Source: UBA4615 sp046046245
GTDB lineage: Bacteria; Pseudomonadota; Gammaproteobacteria; Burkholderiales; Burkholderiaceae_E
Length of the DNA stretch: 64,000 nt
Assembly (NCBI GenBank): GCA_046046245.1
Contig: JBJOKE010000035.1
Coordinates: 1-64,000 of the forward strand
Reading direction: 5' to 3'
Positions 17,552 to 26,260 of this stretch are shown here, piece after piece. Position numbers and translations under genes: made by a program. The first letter of the stretch is position 1. Each line of letters begins with the position of its first letter. The notes under the pieces were generated by a model. The model was not told the DNA's origin. It made no database searches and saw only the letters and a list, made by a program, of their open reading frames with translations.

Positions 17552-18511
17552 TCAGGCCGCGTCCTGCGCCTCGAGCCAGCGCTGCGCGTCGAGCGCGGCC
17601 ATGCAGCCGGTGCCGGCGCTGGTGATCGCCTGCCGGTAGACGTGGTCCTGGACATCGCCGGCGGCGAACACGCCCTCGACGCTGGTCATGGTCGCCAGGC
17701 CCTGCAGCCCGCTGCGGGTCACGATGTAGCCGTTGGCCATCTCGACCTGACCCTCGAAGATCTTGGTGTTCGGCTCGTGGCCGATCGCGATGAAGACCCC
17801 GGTCAGCGCCTTCTGCGAGGCCTCGCCGGACGGCAGGTGGCGCAGCGTCACGCCGGTCACGCCGGAGGCATCGCCCACCACCTCGTCGAGCACGGTGTTC
17901 CAGCGGACCTCGACCTTGCCGGCCGCCACCTTCGCCATGAGCTTGTCGATCATGATCGCCTCGGCGCGGAAGCGGTCGCGCCGGTGGACGACGGTCACCT
18001 TGCTCGCGATGTTCGACAGGTAGAGCGCCTCCTCGACGGCCGTGTTGCCGCCGCCGATCACCGCGACCTCCTGGTTCCGGTAGAAGAACCCGTCGCAGGT
18101 GGCGCAGCCCGACACCCCCTTGCCCATGAACGCCTGCTCCGACTCGAGGCCGAGGTACTTCGCCGACGCGCCCGTCGCGATCACCAGCGCATCGCACGTA
18201 TAGCTGCCCGAATCGCCCGTCAGCCGGAAGGGACGCGACGAGAGGTCGACCGAATGGATATGGTCGAACACGAACTCGGTGTCGAAGCGTTCGGCATGCG
18301 CGTGGAAGCGCTGCATCAGCTCCGGCCCCTGGACTCCGGTCGCGTCGGCGGGCCAGTTGTCGACGTCGGTGGTGGTCATCAGCTGCCCGCCCTGGGCGAT
18401 GCCGGTGATCAGCACCGGCTTCAGGTTGGCCCGCGCCGCGTAGACGGCGGCGGTGTAGCCGGCCGGGCCGGAGCCCAGGATCAGGAGCCGGGCGTGCTTG
18501 GCGGCGGTCAT
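17552..18511 (-). CDS. trxB: Thioredoxin-disulfide reductase
   Basis: TrxB reduces thioredoxin with NADPH through FAD. The 319-residue protein has the FAD-binding GSGPAGYTAAVYAARA, the redox-active CATC at residues 136-139 (SGCATCDGFF), the NADPH-binding GGGNTAVEEALYL with HRRDRFRAE, and the C-terminal FAAGDVQDHVYRQAITSAG. All are canonical. It diverges from the Crp/Fnr gene across a short AT-rich region. Confidence 0.97.
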   Translation of the reverse strand: MTAAKHARLLILGSGPAGYTAAVYAARANLKPVLITGIAQGGQLMTTTDVDNWPADATGVQGPELMQRFHAHAERFDTEFVFDHIHSVDLSSRPFRLTGDSGSYTCDALVIATGASAKYLGLESEQAFMGKGVSGCATCDGFFYRNQEVAVIGGGNTAVEEALYLSNIASKVTVVHRRDRFRAEAIMIDKLMAKVAAGKVEVRWNTVLDEVVGDASGVTGVTLRHLPSGEASQKALTGVFIAIGHEPNTKIFEGQVEMANGYIVTRSGLQGLATMTSVEGVFAAGDVQDHVYRQAITSAGTGCMAALDAQRWLEAQDAA

Positions 18512-18577
18512 CGAGTCAGAGTCCTATGTAAACGCTTTGAAAACAGCGAGTTGGCGTTAGCTCTTCGACCAATTCCT

Positions 18578-18605
18578 TTGAAATCGGCCGCGCTTGGTGC
18601 ACAAT
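18578..18605 (+). promoter_or_regulatory. Promoter of the Crp/Fnr-family gene
   Basis: TTGAAA (18578-18583), a 16-bp spacer and CACAAT (18600-18605) lie in a locally AT-rich island between trxB and the regulator. The chosen ATG at 18660 follows a GAGGTGACT ribosome-binding site. Confidence 0.5.
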
Positions 18606-18659
18606 GATAAATGCACCGGGTGTCCAGGCCTCCGGGTTCCGGATATCCACGAGGTGACT

Positions 18660-19334
18660 ATGGCGCACGAAGAAAACAAGGCGTTCCTGCGGCGGGTACC
18701 CCTGCTGTCCAGCCTGAGCGAGTCGCAGCTCGACGCGCTCGCTGCCGGCAGCGTGCGGCGTGCCTTTCCGAAGGGTCGCACGATCGTCGCGGAAGGCGAG
18801 CCGTCGCAATCGCTCTACATCCTGCTGTCGGGGCGGGCCAAGGTGCAGCGCTCGGACACGGACGGCAAGGAGGTGATCCTGGCCGTGCTCGGACCGGGCG
18901 AGTGCTTCGGCGAGATGTCGCTGATCGACGACGCGCCGCGGTCGGCGAGCGTCATCACCCTGGAGTCCTGCGACTTCATGGCGATCAACAAGGACAGCTT
19001 CAAGGCGATGCTCGCGCAGAGCCACGACATGTCCCTGAAGATCATGAAGGGACTGGTCAAGCGGCTGCGCGAGGCGGACAAGAAGATCGAGACGCTCGCG
19101 CTGCTCGACGTCTACGGTCGCGTCGCGCGGGTGCTGCTGGACTTCTCCGAGCAGGTGGGCGGCGAGCGCGTGGTCAAGAGCAAGCTGCCGCGCCAGGAGA
19201 TCGCCAAGATGATCGGTGCGTCGCGCGAGATGGTCTCGCGCGTCATGAAGGGGCTCGAGGTGGACGGCTACATCGTGCCGGCCCCCGAGGGCAAGCTGGT
19301 CCTGCGGGAGAAGCTGAGCTCGTACCTGCACTGA
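18660..19334 (+). CDS. Crp/Fnr-family transcriptional regulator
   Basis: The 224-residue protein has an N-terminal cyclic-nucleotide-binding-fold sensor (about 10-125, with GEPSQSLYILLSGRAKV and GPGECFGEMSLIDDAPRSA), a long dimerisation helix and a C-terminal winged helix (about 150-222) with recognition helix SREMVSRVMKGLE. The PGECFGEMSLID/PRSA segment is close to the CRP phosphate-binding cassette, so a nucleotide ligand is plausible. It lacks the N-terminal cysteine cluster of oxygen-sensing FNR. Orthologues next to trxB are common in Burkholderiales; the regulon is unknown. Confidence 0.92.
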   Translation: MAHEENKAFLRRVPLLSSLSESQLDALAAGSVRRAFPKGRTIVAEGEPSQSLYILLSGRAKVQRSDTDGKEVILAVLGPGECFGEMSLIDDAPRSASVITLESCDFMAINKDSFKAMLAQSHDMSLKIMKGLVKRLREADKKIETLALLDVYGRVARVLLDFSEQVGGERVVKSKLPRQEIAKMIGASREMVSRVMKGLEVDGYIVPAPEGKLVLREKLSSYLH

Positions 19335-19387
19335 GCCCGGCGGCCGCGTGGCGGCCGGGATCGGTGTCCATGTCGTAGAAGGAACCG

Positions 19388-21766
19388 ATGGCCCGTGCCA
19401 CCACGCTGGGCGCCGCGAATACCCGCGGCGGCCCGATCCGCGCTTCGCTGCTGTCCGATCGCGCGCTCGTCCTCCTGCGGGAGGCCCGCTGGCTGCTGCT
19501 GTGCACGCTGGCGCTGTTCGTCGCGCTGATCCTGCTGAGCTACGACAAGAACGACCCCGGGTGGTCGCACGCGGCGGCCGTCCGCGACGTGCACAACCTC
19601 GGCGGGCGCGTCGGCGCCTGGTTCGCCGACCTGATGCTCTACCTGTTCGGCGTCTCGGCCTACCTGTGGGCGGGGTTCCTGCTGCTGCGGGTGGTCTCGG
19701 GCTACCGCCACCTGCACCGTCGGCGCCTCGCCGAGCGCCGCGAGGCGATGGACGAGGCGCCGTTCGGCTGGGACCGCTGGGCCGGCTTCGCGATGCTGTT
19801 CGCCGGCTGCGTGTCGCTCGAGGCCTCGCGGCTGTCCGCGCTCTCGGTCACGCTGCCGCTCGCGCCGGGCGGCCTGCTCGGACAGCTGCTCGCGCAGCCG
19901 ATGCTGACCCATCTCGGCGCGGTCGGCGGCACGCTGCTGATGCTGCTGCTGACCGCGGTCGGCTTCTCGCTCGCCACCGGGCTGTCGTGGCTGACGATCT
20001 TCGAACGGGTCGGCGCCGGGCTGGAGGCGGTGGTGGAGTTCGGCCGCGCTCGCTGGGACGCGCGGCGGGACCGCCAGGCCGGCCAGATCGCGACCAAGGT
20101 CCGCAAGGAGACCGTCGCGGTCAAGAAGAAGATCATCGAGCAGGACCCCGAGCCGGTGCGCATCGAGCCGCCTGCGCCGCCGGTGGAGAAGTCCGAGCGG
20201 GCCCAGCGCGAGCGGCAGAAGCCGCTGTTCGCGGACCTGCCGAGCGACACCGAGCTGCCGCCGATCTCGCTGCTCGATGCGCCGCCCGAGCAGCGCGACA
20301 CCGTCTCGCCCGAGACGCTCGAGTACACCTCGCGCCTCATCGAGAAGAAGCTGTCCGACTTCGGCGTGTCGGCCAACGTGGTTGCCGCCTATCCGGGTCC
20401 GGTCATCACCCGCTACGAGATCGAGCCGGCCACCGGCATCAAGGGCTCGATGATCGTCAACCTGTCGAAGGACCTGGCCCGCGCGCTGTCGCTGACCTCG
20501 ATCCGCGTGGTGGAGACGATCCCGGGCAAGAGCCTGATGGGCCTGGAGCTGCCGAACGCGCGGCGCCAGGCGGTGAGCCTGTCCGAGGTGCTGGCCTCGC
20601 AGGTGTTCGCCGATTCGATGTCGCCGGTCACGCTGGCCCTGGGCAACGACATCGCCGGCCGGCCGATCGTGGCCGACCTCGCGAAGATGCCGCACCTGCT
20701 GGTCGCCGGCACGACCGGCTCGGGCAAGTCGGTGGGCATCAACGCGATGCTGCTGTCGCTGCTCTACAAGTCCGGCCCGGCCGACGTCAGGCTGATCCTG
20801 ATCGACCCGAAGATGCTCGAGATGAGCACCTACGAGGGCATCCCGCACCTGCTGGCGCCGGTGGTGACCGACATGCGCCAGGCCGGGCACGCGCTCAACT
20901 GGTGCGTGGCCGAGATGGAGCGACGCTACCGCCTGATGTCGAAGCTCGGCGTCCGCAACCTGTCGGGCTACAACGCGAAGATCGCCGAGGCGAAGAAGCG
21001 GGACGAGGTCATCCACAACCCGTTCTCGCTGACGCCCGACGCGCCCGAGCCGCTCGACAAGCTGCCGACCATCGTCGTGGTCATCGACGAGCTGGCCGAC
21101 CTGATGATGGTCGTCGGCAAGAAGATCGAGGAGCTGATCGCGCGCCTCGCGCAGAAGGCGCGGGCGGCCGGCATCCACCTGATCCTCGCCACGCAGCGGC
21201 CCTCGGTCGACGTGATCACCGGGCTGATCAAGGCGAACATCCCGACGCGGATCGCGTTCCAGGTGTCGTCGAAGATCGACTCGCGGACCATCCTCGACCA
21301 GATGGGCGCCGAGACGCTGCTGGGGCAGGGCGACATGCTCTACATGCCGCCGGGCACCGGGCTGCCGGTGCGCGTGCACGGCGCCTACGTCGCCGACGAC
21401 GAGGTCCACCGCGTGGTCGCGCACTGGAAGGAGCGCGGCGGCGAGCCCGACTACGTCGAAGGCATCCTCGAGGGCGGGGTGGCCGCGGAGTCGGTCGACA
21501 CCGGCAGCGCGGTGGGCTTCGGCGGGCTGCAGGCCACGCTGCAGGAGGCGGGCGTGGACGGCGAGGCCGACGCGCTCTACGACCAGGCGGTGGCGGTCGT
21601 GCTGCAGCACAAGCGCGCGTCGATCTCGCTGGTGCAGCGGCACCTGCGGATCGGCTACAACCGCGCGGCGCGGCTGCTCGAGCAGATGGAGAAGTCGGGC
21701 GTGGTGTCGGCGATGGCCACCAACGGCAACCGCGACATTATCGTGCCGCGCAGGGAAGACGACTGA
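19388..21766 (+). CDS. ftsK: DNA translocase FtsK
   Basis: FtsK couples septation to chromosome dimer resolution by pumping DNA toward dif sites. The 792-residue protein has N-terminal membrane segments (about 30-205), a short linker and the motor. The motor carries Walker A GTTGSGKSVGINAM (about 439-452), Walker B IVVVIDELADLMM (about 562-574) and the conserved LATQRPSVDVITG. A C-terminal gamma domain (about 725-790, RASISLVQRHLRIGYNRAA) reads KOPS sequences. The linker is short compared with E. coli FtsK, as is usual outside Enterobacteria. lolA follows. Confidence 0.96.
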   Translation: MARATTLGAANTRGGPIRASLLSDRALVLLREARWLLLCTLALFVALILLSYDKNDPGWSHAAAVRDVHNLGGRVGAWFADLMLYLFGVSAYLWAGFLLLRVVSGYRHLHRRRLAERREAMDEAPFGWDRWAGFAMLFAGCVSLEASRLSALSVTLPLAPGGLLGQLLAQPMLTHLGAVGGTLLMLLLTAVGFSLATGLSWLTIFERVGAGLEAVVEFGRARWDARRDRQAGQIATKVRKETVAVKKKIIEQDPEPVRIEPPAPPVEKSERAQRERQKPLFADLPSDTELPPISLLDAPPEQRDTVSPETLEYTSRLIEKKLSDFGVSANVVAAYPGPVITRYEIEPATGIKGSMIVNLSKDLARALSLTSIRVVETIPGKSLMGLELPNARRQAVSLSEVLASQVFADSMSPVTLALGNDIAGRPIVADLAKMPHLLVAGTTGSGKSVGINAMLLSLLYKSGPADVRLILIDPKMLEMSTYEGIPHLLAPVVTDMRQAGHALNWCVAEMERRYRLMSKLGVRNLSGYNAKIAEAKKRDEVIHNPFSLTPDAPEPLDKLPTIVVVIDELADLMMVVGKKIEELIARLAQKARAAGIHLILATQRPSVDVITGLIKANIPTRIAFQVSSKIDSRTILDQMGAETLLGQGDMLYMPPGTGLPVRVHGAYVADDEVHRVVAHWKERGGEPDYVEGILEGGVAAESVDTGSAVGFGGLQATLQEAGVDGEADALYDQAVAVVLQHKRASISLVQRHLRIGYNRAARLLEQMEKSGVVSAMATNGNRDIIVPRREDD

Positions 21767-21848
21767 CCGGACGAGGCCGCGGGCGCGTGCCGTCCAAGCG
21801 TACGCGGTCGTTCCGGTCGCGCGTCGGGCCTTCTACGGGATCCTTTTG

Positions 21849-21920
21849 CCTGGCCTGGCCTGGCCGGGCCTGGCCGGGCCGGGCCGGGCCGGGCCGCGGC
21901 GGCGGCGGCGGCGGCGGCGC
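21849..21920. repeat. Simple GC repeat tract upstream of lolA
   Basis: About ten 5-bp TGGCC/GGGCC units run into roughly eight GGC triplets, filling most of the ftsK-lolA intergenic region. It is consistent with slippage-prone sequence; no gene is seen. Confidence 0.85.
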
Positions 21921-21944
21921 GATGGTCCGCAGCCGGGGTGCGCT

Positions 21945-21950
21945 ACCATC
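21945..21950 (+). promoter_or_regulatory. -10-like box (TACCAT) 8 bp before lolA
   Basis: TACCAT ends 8 bp before the lolA ATG, so transcription from it would give an almost leaderless message. Confidence 0.35.
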
Positions 21951-21958
21951 GGCGTCCT

Positions 21959-22609
21959 ATGCCGAGCGCCTCCGCCCCCCTCGCCGCGCGGCTGCGCGCC
22001 GCGGTCGCCATTGCCGTCCTGGCCGCCGCCGCCGCGCTGCCCCGACCGGCCGCCGCCGCCGCGATCGACCAGCTGCGCGACTTCGCGACCGCGACCAGGT
22101 CGGCTCGCGGCCAGTTCACCCAGCAGCAGATCCGCTCGAACGGCCGTCCCGCCGAGGCCTCGGCGGGCAGCTTCTCGTTCTCCCGGCCGGGCCGCTTCCG
22201 CTGGGAGGTGGTCCAGCCCTACGAGCAGCTGATCGTCACCGACGGCGAGCGGCTGCAGTTCTACGACAAGGACCTGAAGCAGGTCACCGTCCGCAAGGTG
22301 GGCGACGCGATCTCGGCCACGCCCGCGGCGATCCTGTTCGGATCGAACGACCTCGACGCGAGCTTCGTGCTCAAGGAGGCGGGCGCGGCCGGCGGGCTGG
22401 AGTGGCTCGAGGCGGTGCCGAAGCAGAAGGACTCGGGCTTCGACTGGATCCGGATCGGCTTTCGCGGCGGGCTGCCCGAGGCGATGGAGGTCCGCGACGC
22501 GTTCGGCCAGACGACCCGCTTCACCTTCTCGAAGATCGAGCGCAACCCCGGGCTCGATGCGGGGCTGTTCCGCTTCACGCCGCCCAAGGGCGTCGACGTC
22601 GTCCAGTGA
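21959..22609 (+). CDS. lolA: Outer-membrane lipoprotein carrier LolA
   Basis: LolA ferries lipoproteins across the periplasm from LolCDE to LolB. The 216-residue precursor has a signal peptide (about 1-35, ending PAAAAAIDQL). The mature protein carries the family blocks GQFTQQQIRSNGRPAEASAG, GRFRWEVVQPYEQLIVTDG and LYDKDL-like LQFYDKDLKQVTVR. The start MPSASAP was preferred over a GTG seven codons upstream that would overlap the -10 box. rarA begins 10 bp after the stop, the common ftsK-lolA-rarA order. Confidence 0.94.
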   Translation: MPSASAPLAARLRAAVAIAVLAAAAALPRPAAAAAIDQLRDFATATRSARGQFTQQQIRSNGRPAEASAGSFSFSRPGRFRWEVVQPYEQLIVTDGERLQFYDKDLKQVTVRKVGDAISATPAAILFGSNDLDASFVLKEAGAAGGLEWLEAVPKQKDSGFDWIRIGFRGGLPEAMEVRDAFGQTTRFTFSKIERNPGLDAGLFRFTPPKGVDVVQ

Positions 22610-22619
22610 GGGACGCCGG

Positions 22620-23939
22620 GTGATCGACGCCGGCCTGCCGCTCGCCGAGGCGATGCGGCCCGCGCGCATCGAGGACGTGGTCGGCCAGTCGCACCTGCTC
22701 GCACCCGGCAAGCCGCTGCGCACCGCGCTCGACGCGAAGCGGCCGCATTCGATGATCTTCTGGGGGCCGCCGGGCGTGGGCAAGACCACGCTCGCCCGGC
22801 TGCTCGCGCAGGCCTTCGACTGCCGCTTCGTCGCGATCTCGGCGGTGCTCGCCGGCGTCAAGGAGATCCGCGAGGCGGTGGAGCTCGCCCGGATCGAGAA
22901 GGAGGGCGCGCGGCGCGGCACGATCGTCTTCGTCGACGAGGTCCACCGCTTCAACAAGGCCCAGCAGGACGCCTTCCTGCCGCACGTCGAGTCGGGCCTG
23001 TTCACGTTCGTCGGGGCGACCACCGAGAACCCGTCGTTCGAGGTCAACAACGCGCTGCTGTCTCGGGCCGCCGTCTACGTGCTGCGGCGGCTCGACGGCG
23101 AGGACCTGCGCACCCTGGCCTCGCGCGCCTGCGAGCGGTTCCTCGACGGGCTGGAGGTCGACGACGAGGCGCTGACCATGCTGGTCGAGTCGGCCGACGG
23201 CGACGGCCGGAGGATGATGAACCACCTCGAGCTCGCCGCGACCGCCGCGGGCGCGCTCGATCGCGAGCCGGGCGGGGAGGGCGGTCCGAGGCGACTGACC
23301 GCGGCCCACGTCGCCCAGGTGCTCGCCGAGCGCGTCCGCCAGTTCGACAAGGGCGGCGACGCGTTCTACGACCAGATCTCGGCGCTGCACAAGTCGGTCC
23401 GCGGCTCGCATCCGAACGCCGCGCTCTACTGGCTGGTGAGGATGCTCGACGGCGGTGCCGACCCGCGCTACCTCGCGCGGCGCGTGGTCCGCATGGCGAT
23501 CGAGGACATCGGGCTCGCCGATCCGCGCGCACTGCGGCTGTCGCTCGACGCCGCCGAGGTCTACGAACGGCTGGGCTCGCCGGAGGGCGAGCTCGCGATC
23601 GCGCAGGCCGTGATCTACCTCGCCTGCGCGGCGAAGTCGAACGCCGGCTACTCGGCCTACAACGAGGCCCGCGACTTCGTGAAGCGCGACGGCTCGCGCG
23701 GCGTGCCGGTCCACCTGCGCAACGCGCCGACGAAGCTGATGAAGGCGCAGGGCTTCGGGCGCGACTACCGCTACGCGCACGACGAACCGAACGGCTACGC
23801 GGCCGGCGAGCACTACATGCCCGACGGCATGGACGAGCCGGCGTGGTACCGGCCCGTGCCGCGGGGGCTCGAGACGAAGATCGCCGAGAAGCTCGACTGG
23901 CTGCGCGGGCTCGACGCGCAGGCGCGCCGCGCGGGCTGA
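22620..23939 (+). CDS. rarA: Replication-associated recombination protein A (AAA+ ATPase)
   Basis: RarA (MgsA) is an AAA+ clamp-loader-like ATPase acting at stalled replication forks. The 439-residue protein shows PLAEAMRPARIEDVVGQSHL, Walker A GPPGVGKTTLARLLA (about 48-62), Walker B with FVDEVHRFNKAQQDAFLPH, sensor GATTENPSFEVN and a C-terminal tetramerisation region with RDYRYAHDEPNGYAAGEHY. The start is GTG 22620; an ATG at 22653 would remove the conserved N-terminus. Confidence 0.95.
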   Translation: MIDAGLPLAEAMRPARIEDVVGQSHLLAPGKPLRTALDAKRPHSMIFWGPPGVGKTTLARLLAQAFDCRFVAISAVLAGVKEIREAVELARIEKEGARRGTIVFVDEVHRFNKAQQDAFLPHVESGLFTFVGATTENPSFEVNNALLSRAAVYVLRRLDGEDLRTLASRACERFLDGLEVDDEALTMLVESADGDGRRMMNHLELAATAAGALDREPGGEGGPRRLTAAHVAQVLAERVRQFDKGGDAFYDQISALHKSVRGSHPNAALYWLVRMLDGGADPRYLARRVVRMAIEDIGLADPRALRLSLDAAEVYERLGSPEGELAIAQAVIYLACAAKSNAGYSAYNEARDFVKRDGSRGVPVHLRNAPTKLMKAQGFGRDYRYAHDEPNGYAAGEHYMPDGMDEPAWYRPVPRGLETKIAEKLDWLRGLDAQARRAG

Positions 23940-23973
23940 GCGACCTGCGGGGCGCGCCTCGGGACCCGCCCGC

Positions 23974-23979
23974 TAGAAT
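23974..23979 (+). promoter_or_regulatory. -10 box (TAGAAT) 7 bp before serS
   Basis: TAGAAT ends 7 bp before ATG 23987. A start at ATG 23978 would overlap the box. The spacing predicts a leaderless or near-leaderless transcript. Confidence 0.4.
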
Positions 23980-23986
23980 GTCGGCC

Positions 23987-25288
<1,302 letters not shown>

Positions 25289-25369
25289 GCGCGTCCGCGG
25301 TGCGCCGCAGCGCGGACGCGTGCCCCTGCTGCCCGGCGCGCGGACACGCCGCCGCGGCGGTGCACGGCC

Positions 25370-25543
25370 TCAGGCGCGCCGCGACACCAGGCGCGTGAAG
25401 AGGATCGCGGTGCCGGCGCCGATCGCCGGGCCGGCGAATCCGGCGACCTCGTCGAACGTGGTGTCGTAGAGGCCGATCATCGCGCCGAGCGGCGTGAGGA
25501 GGGCGACGACGGCGAGGAGCGACAGGGCGGCTTTGAGCTTCAT
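25370..25543 (-). CDS. Small two-helix membrane protein, unknown
   Basis: A 57-residue open frame begins MKLKAALSLLAVVALL and ends RLVSRRA. Two hydrophobic segments (about 5-24 and 36-50) flank a short acidic loop (YDTTFDEVAG), as in small inner-membrane proteins. It starts with ATG and has codon use like its neighbours, but no family is recognised. It lies between serS and tRNA-Ser on the opposite strand. Confidence 0.5.
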   Translation of the reverse strand: MKLKAALSLLAVVALLTPLGAMIGLYDTTFDEVAGFAGPAIGAGTAILFTRLVSRRA

Positions 25544-25762
25544 CGGCGGATCCGGCGAGGACGGGTGACGGGGCGCCTCGGCACGGCGAGGCGACTGCTC
25601 GCCGGAGCATATCGCCGTCGCCGTGGCCGCCCGGACATCGGATGTCCGCAGGCTGCCCCCGTCGGCCGTTCCCGGCCGACGGATGGCCGGCAGTCTTTCG
25701 TGCTATCCTCGCGGTCTTGATTGCTCTCGTCGACCGTGCTGGCGGTGGACGATGAAGACCAC

Positions 25763-25853
<91 letters not shown>

Positions 25854-25862
25854 CGACCTCGA

Positions 25863-25892
25863 GAAGCGCCCACCGGGCGCTTCTTGTTTTTC
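25863..25892 (+). terminator. Intrinsic terminator after tRNA-Ser
   Basis: GAAGCGCCC (25863-25871) pairs with GGGCGCTTC (25875-25883), followed by TTGTTTTT. It is a strong rho-independent signal. Confidence 0.9.
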
Positions 25893-26044
25893 GGGCCATC
25901 CGGCGCTGCGTGATCGCGCCCGGACCATCCGCCTGAAGCACGGAACCCCGGTCCTCCGTTCAATGCCCCGGATTCCTAACGACTGCGTGGGGGAACTCGC
26001 CTCGCCTGTGGACCCCGACTGATACAAACCGACTGTCGCGGCCA

Positions 26045-26062
26045 CCGGGTCCGCGGACCCGG
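26045..26062. promoter_or_regulatory. 18-bp perfect palindrome, candidate enhancer site
   Basis: CCGGGTCCGCGGACCCGG reads identically on both strands. It lies about 125 bp upstream of the -24 element, where bacterial enhancer-binding proteins usually bind. The binder is not identified. Confidence 0.5.
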
Positions 26063-26078
26063 CCTGCACGTCGACGGT

Positions 26079-26100
26079 GCTCCGCGCACGCTCGCGGAGC
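26079..26100. promoter_or_regulatory. Inverted repeat, candidate enhancer site
   Basis: GCTCCGCG (26079-26086) and CGCGGAGC (26093-26100) are perfect 8-bp arms around a 6-bp spacer, about 85 bp upstream of the -24 element. It could also form an RNA hairpin if transcribed. Confidence 0.45.
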
Positions 26101-26183
26101 GCCGCCCTCGCGGAAATGGGGCGCGGTCGCCCGTGAAGCGGCCCGCGGCGTCAGGATGCACTGCCGCGGGGCGTTCGACGGAA

Positions 26184-26200
26184 CTGGCACGCCCCTTGCG
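26184..26200 (+). promoter_or_regulatory. Sigma-54 (RpoN) promoter of the peptide ABC operon
   Basis: TGGCAC (26185-26190) and TTGC (26196-26199) match the -24/-12 consensus with the exact 10-bp spacing between the invariant GG and GC. The predicted start near 26211 leaves a leader of about 50 nt ending in the AAGGAG ribosome site before ATG 26261. Confidence 0.7.
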
Positions 26201-26260
26201 CCTGAGGCGCGTCGGCCGGTGAAGCGCCGACCAGATCGATACACAACAAGGAGCCCCCTG

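Larger units (their letters stand above)
25893..26183. other. Gene-free regulatory region upstream of the peptide ABC operon
   Basis: No coding frame with family resemblance is seen on either strand. The stretch holds two inverted repeats (26045-26062 and 26079-26100, listed separately) positioned like enhancer sites upstream of a sigma-54-type promoter. Confidence 0.6.

Noticed and set aside
18594..18659. Longer start for the Crp/Fnr gene adding a CTGC pair that might resemble an FNR cluster
   Set aside because: The extension overlaps the -10 box, would need TTG, and offers only two cysteines. ATG 18660 has a good ribosome site and the family-like beginning.
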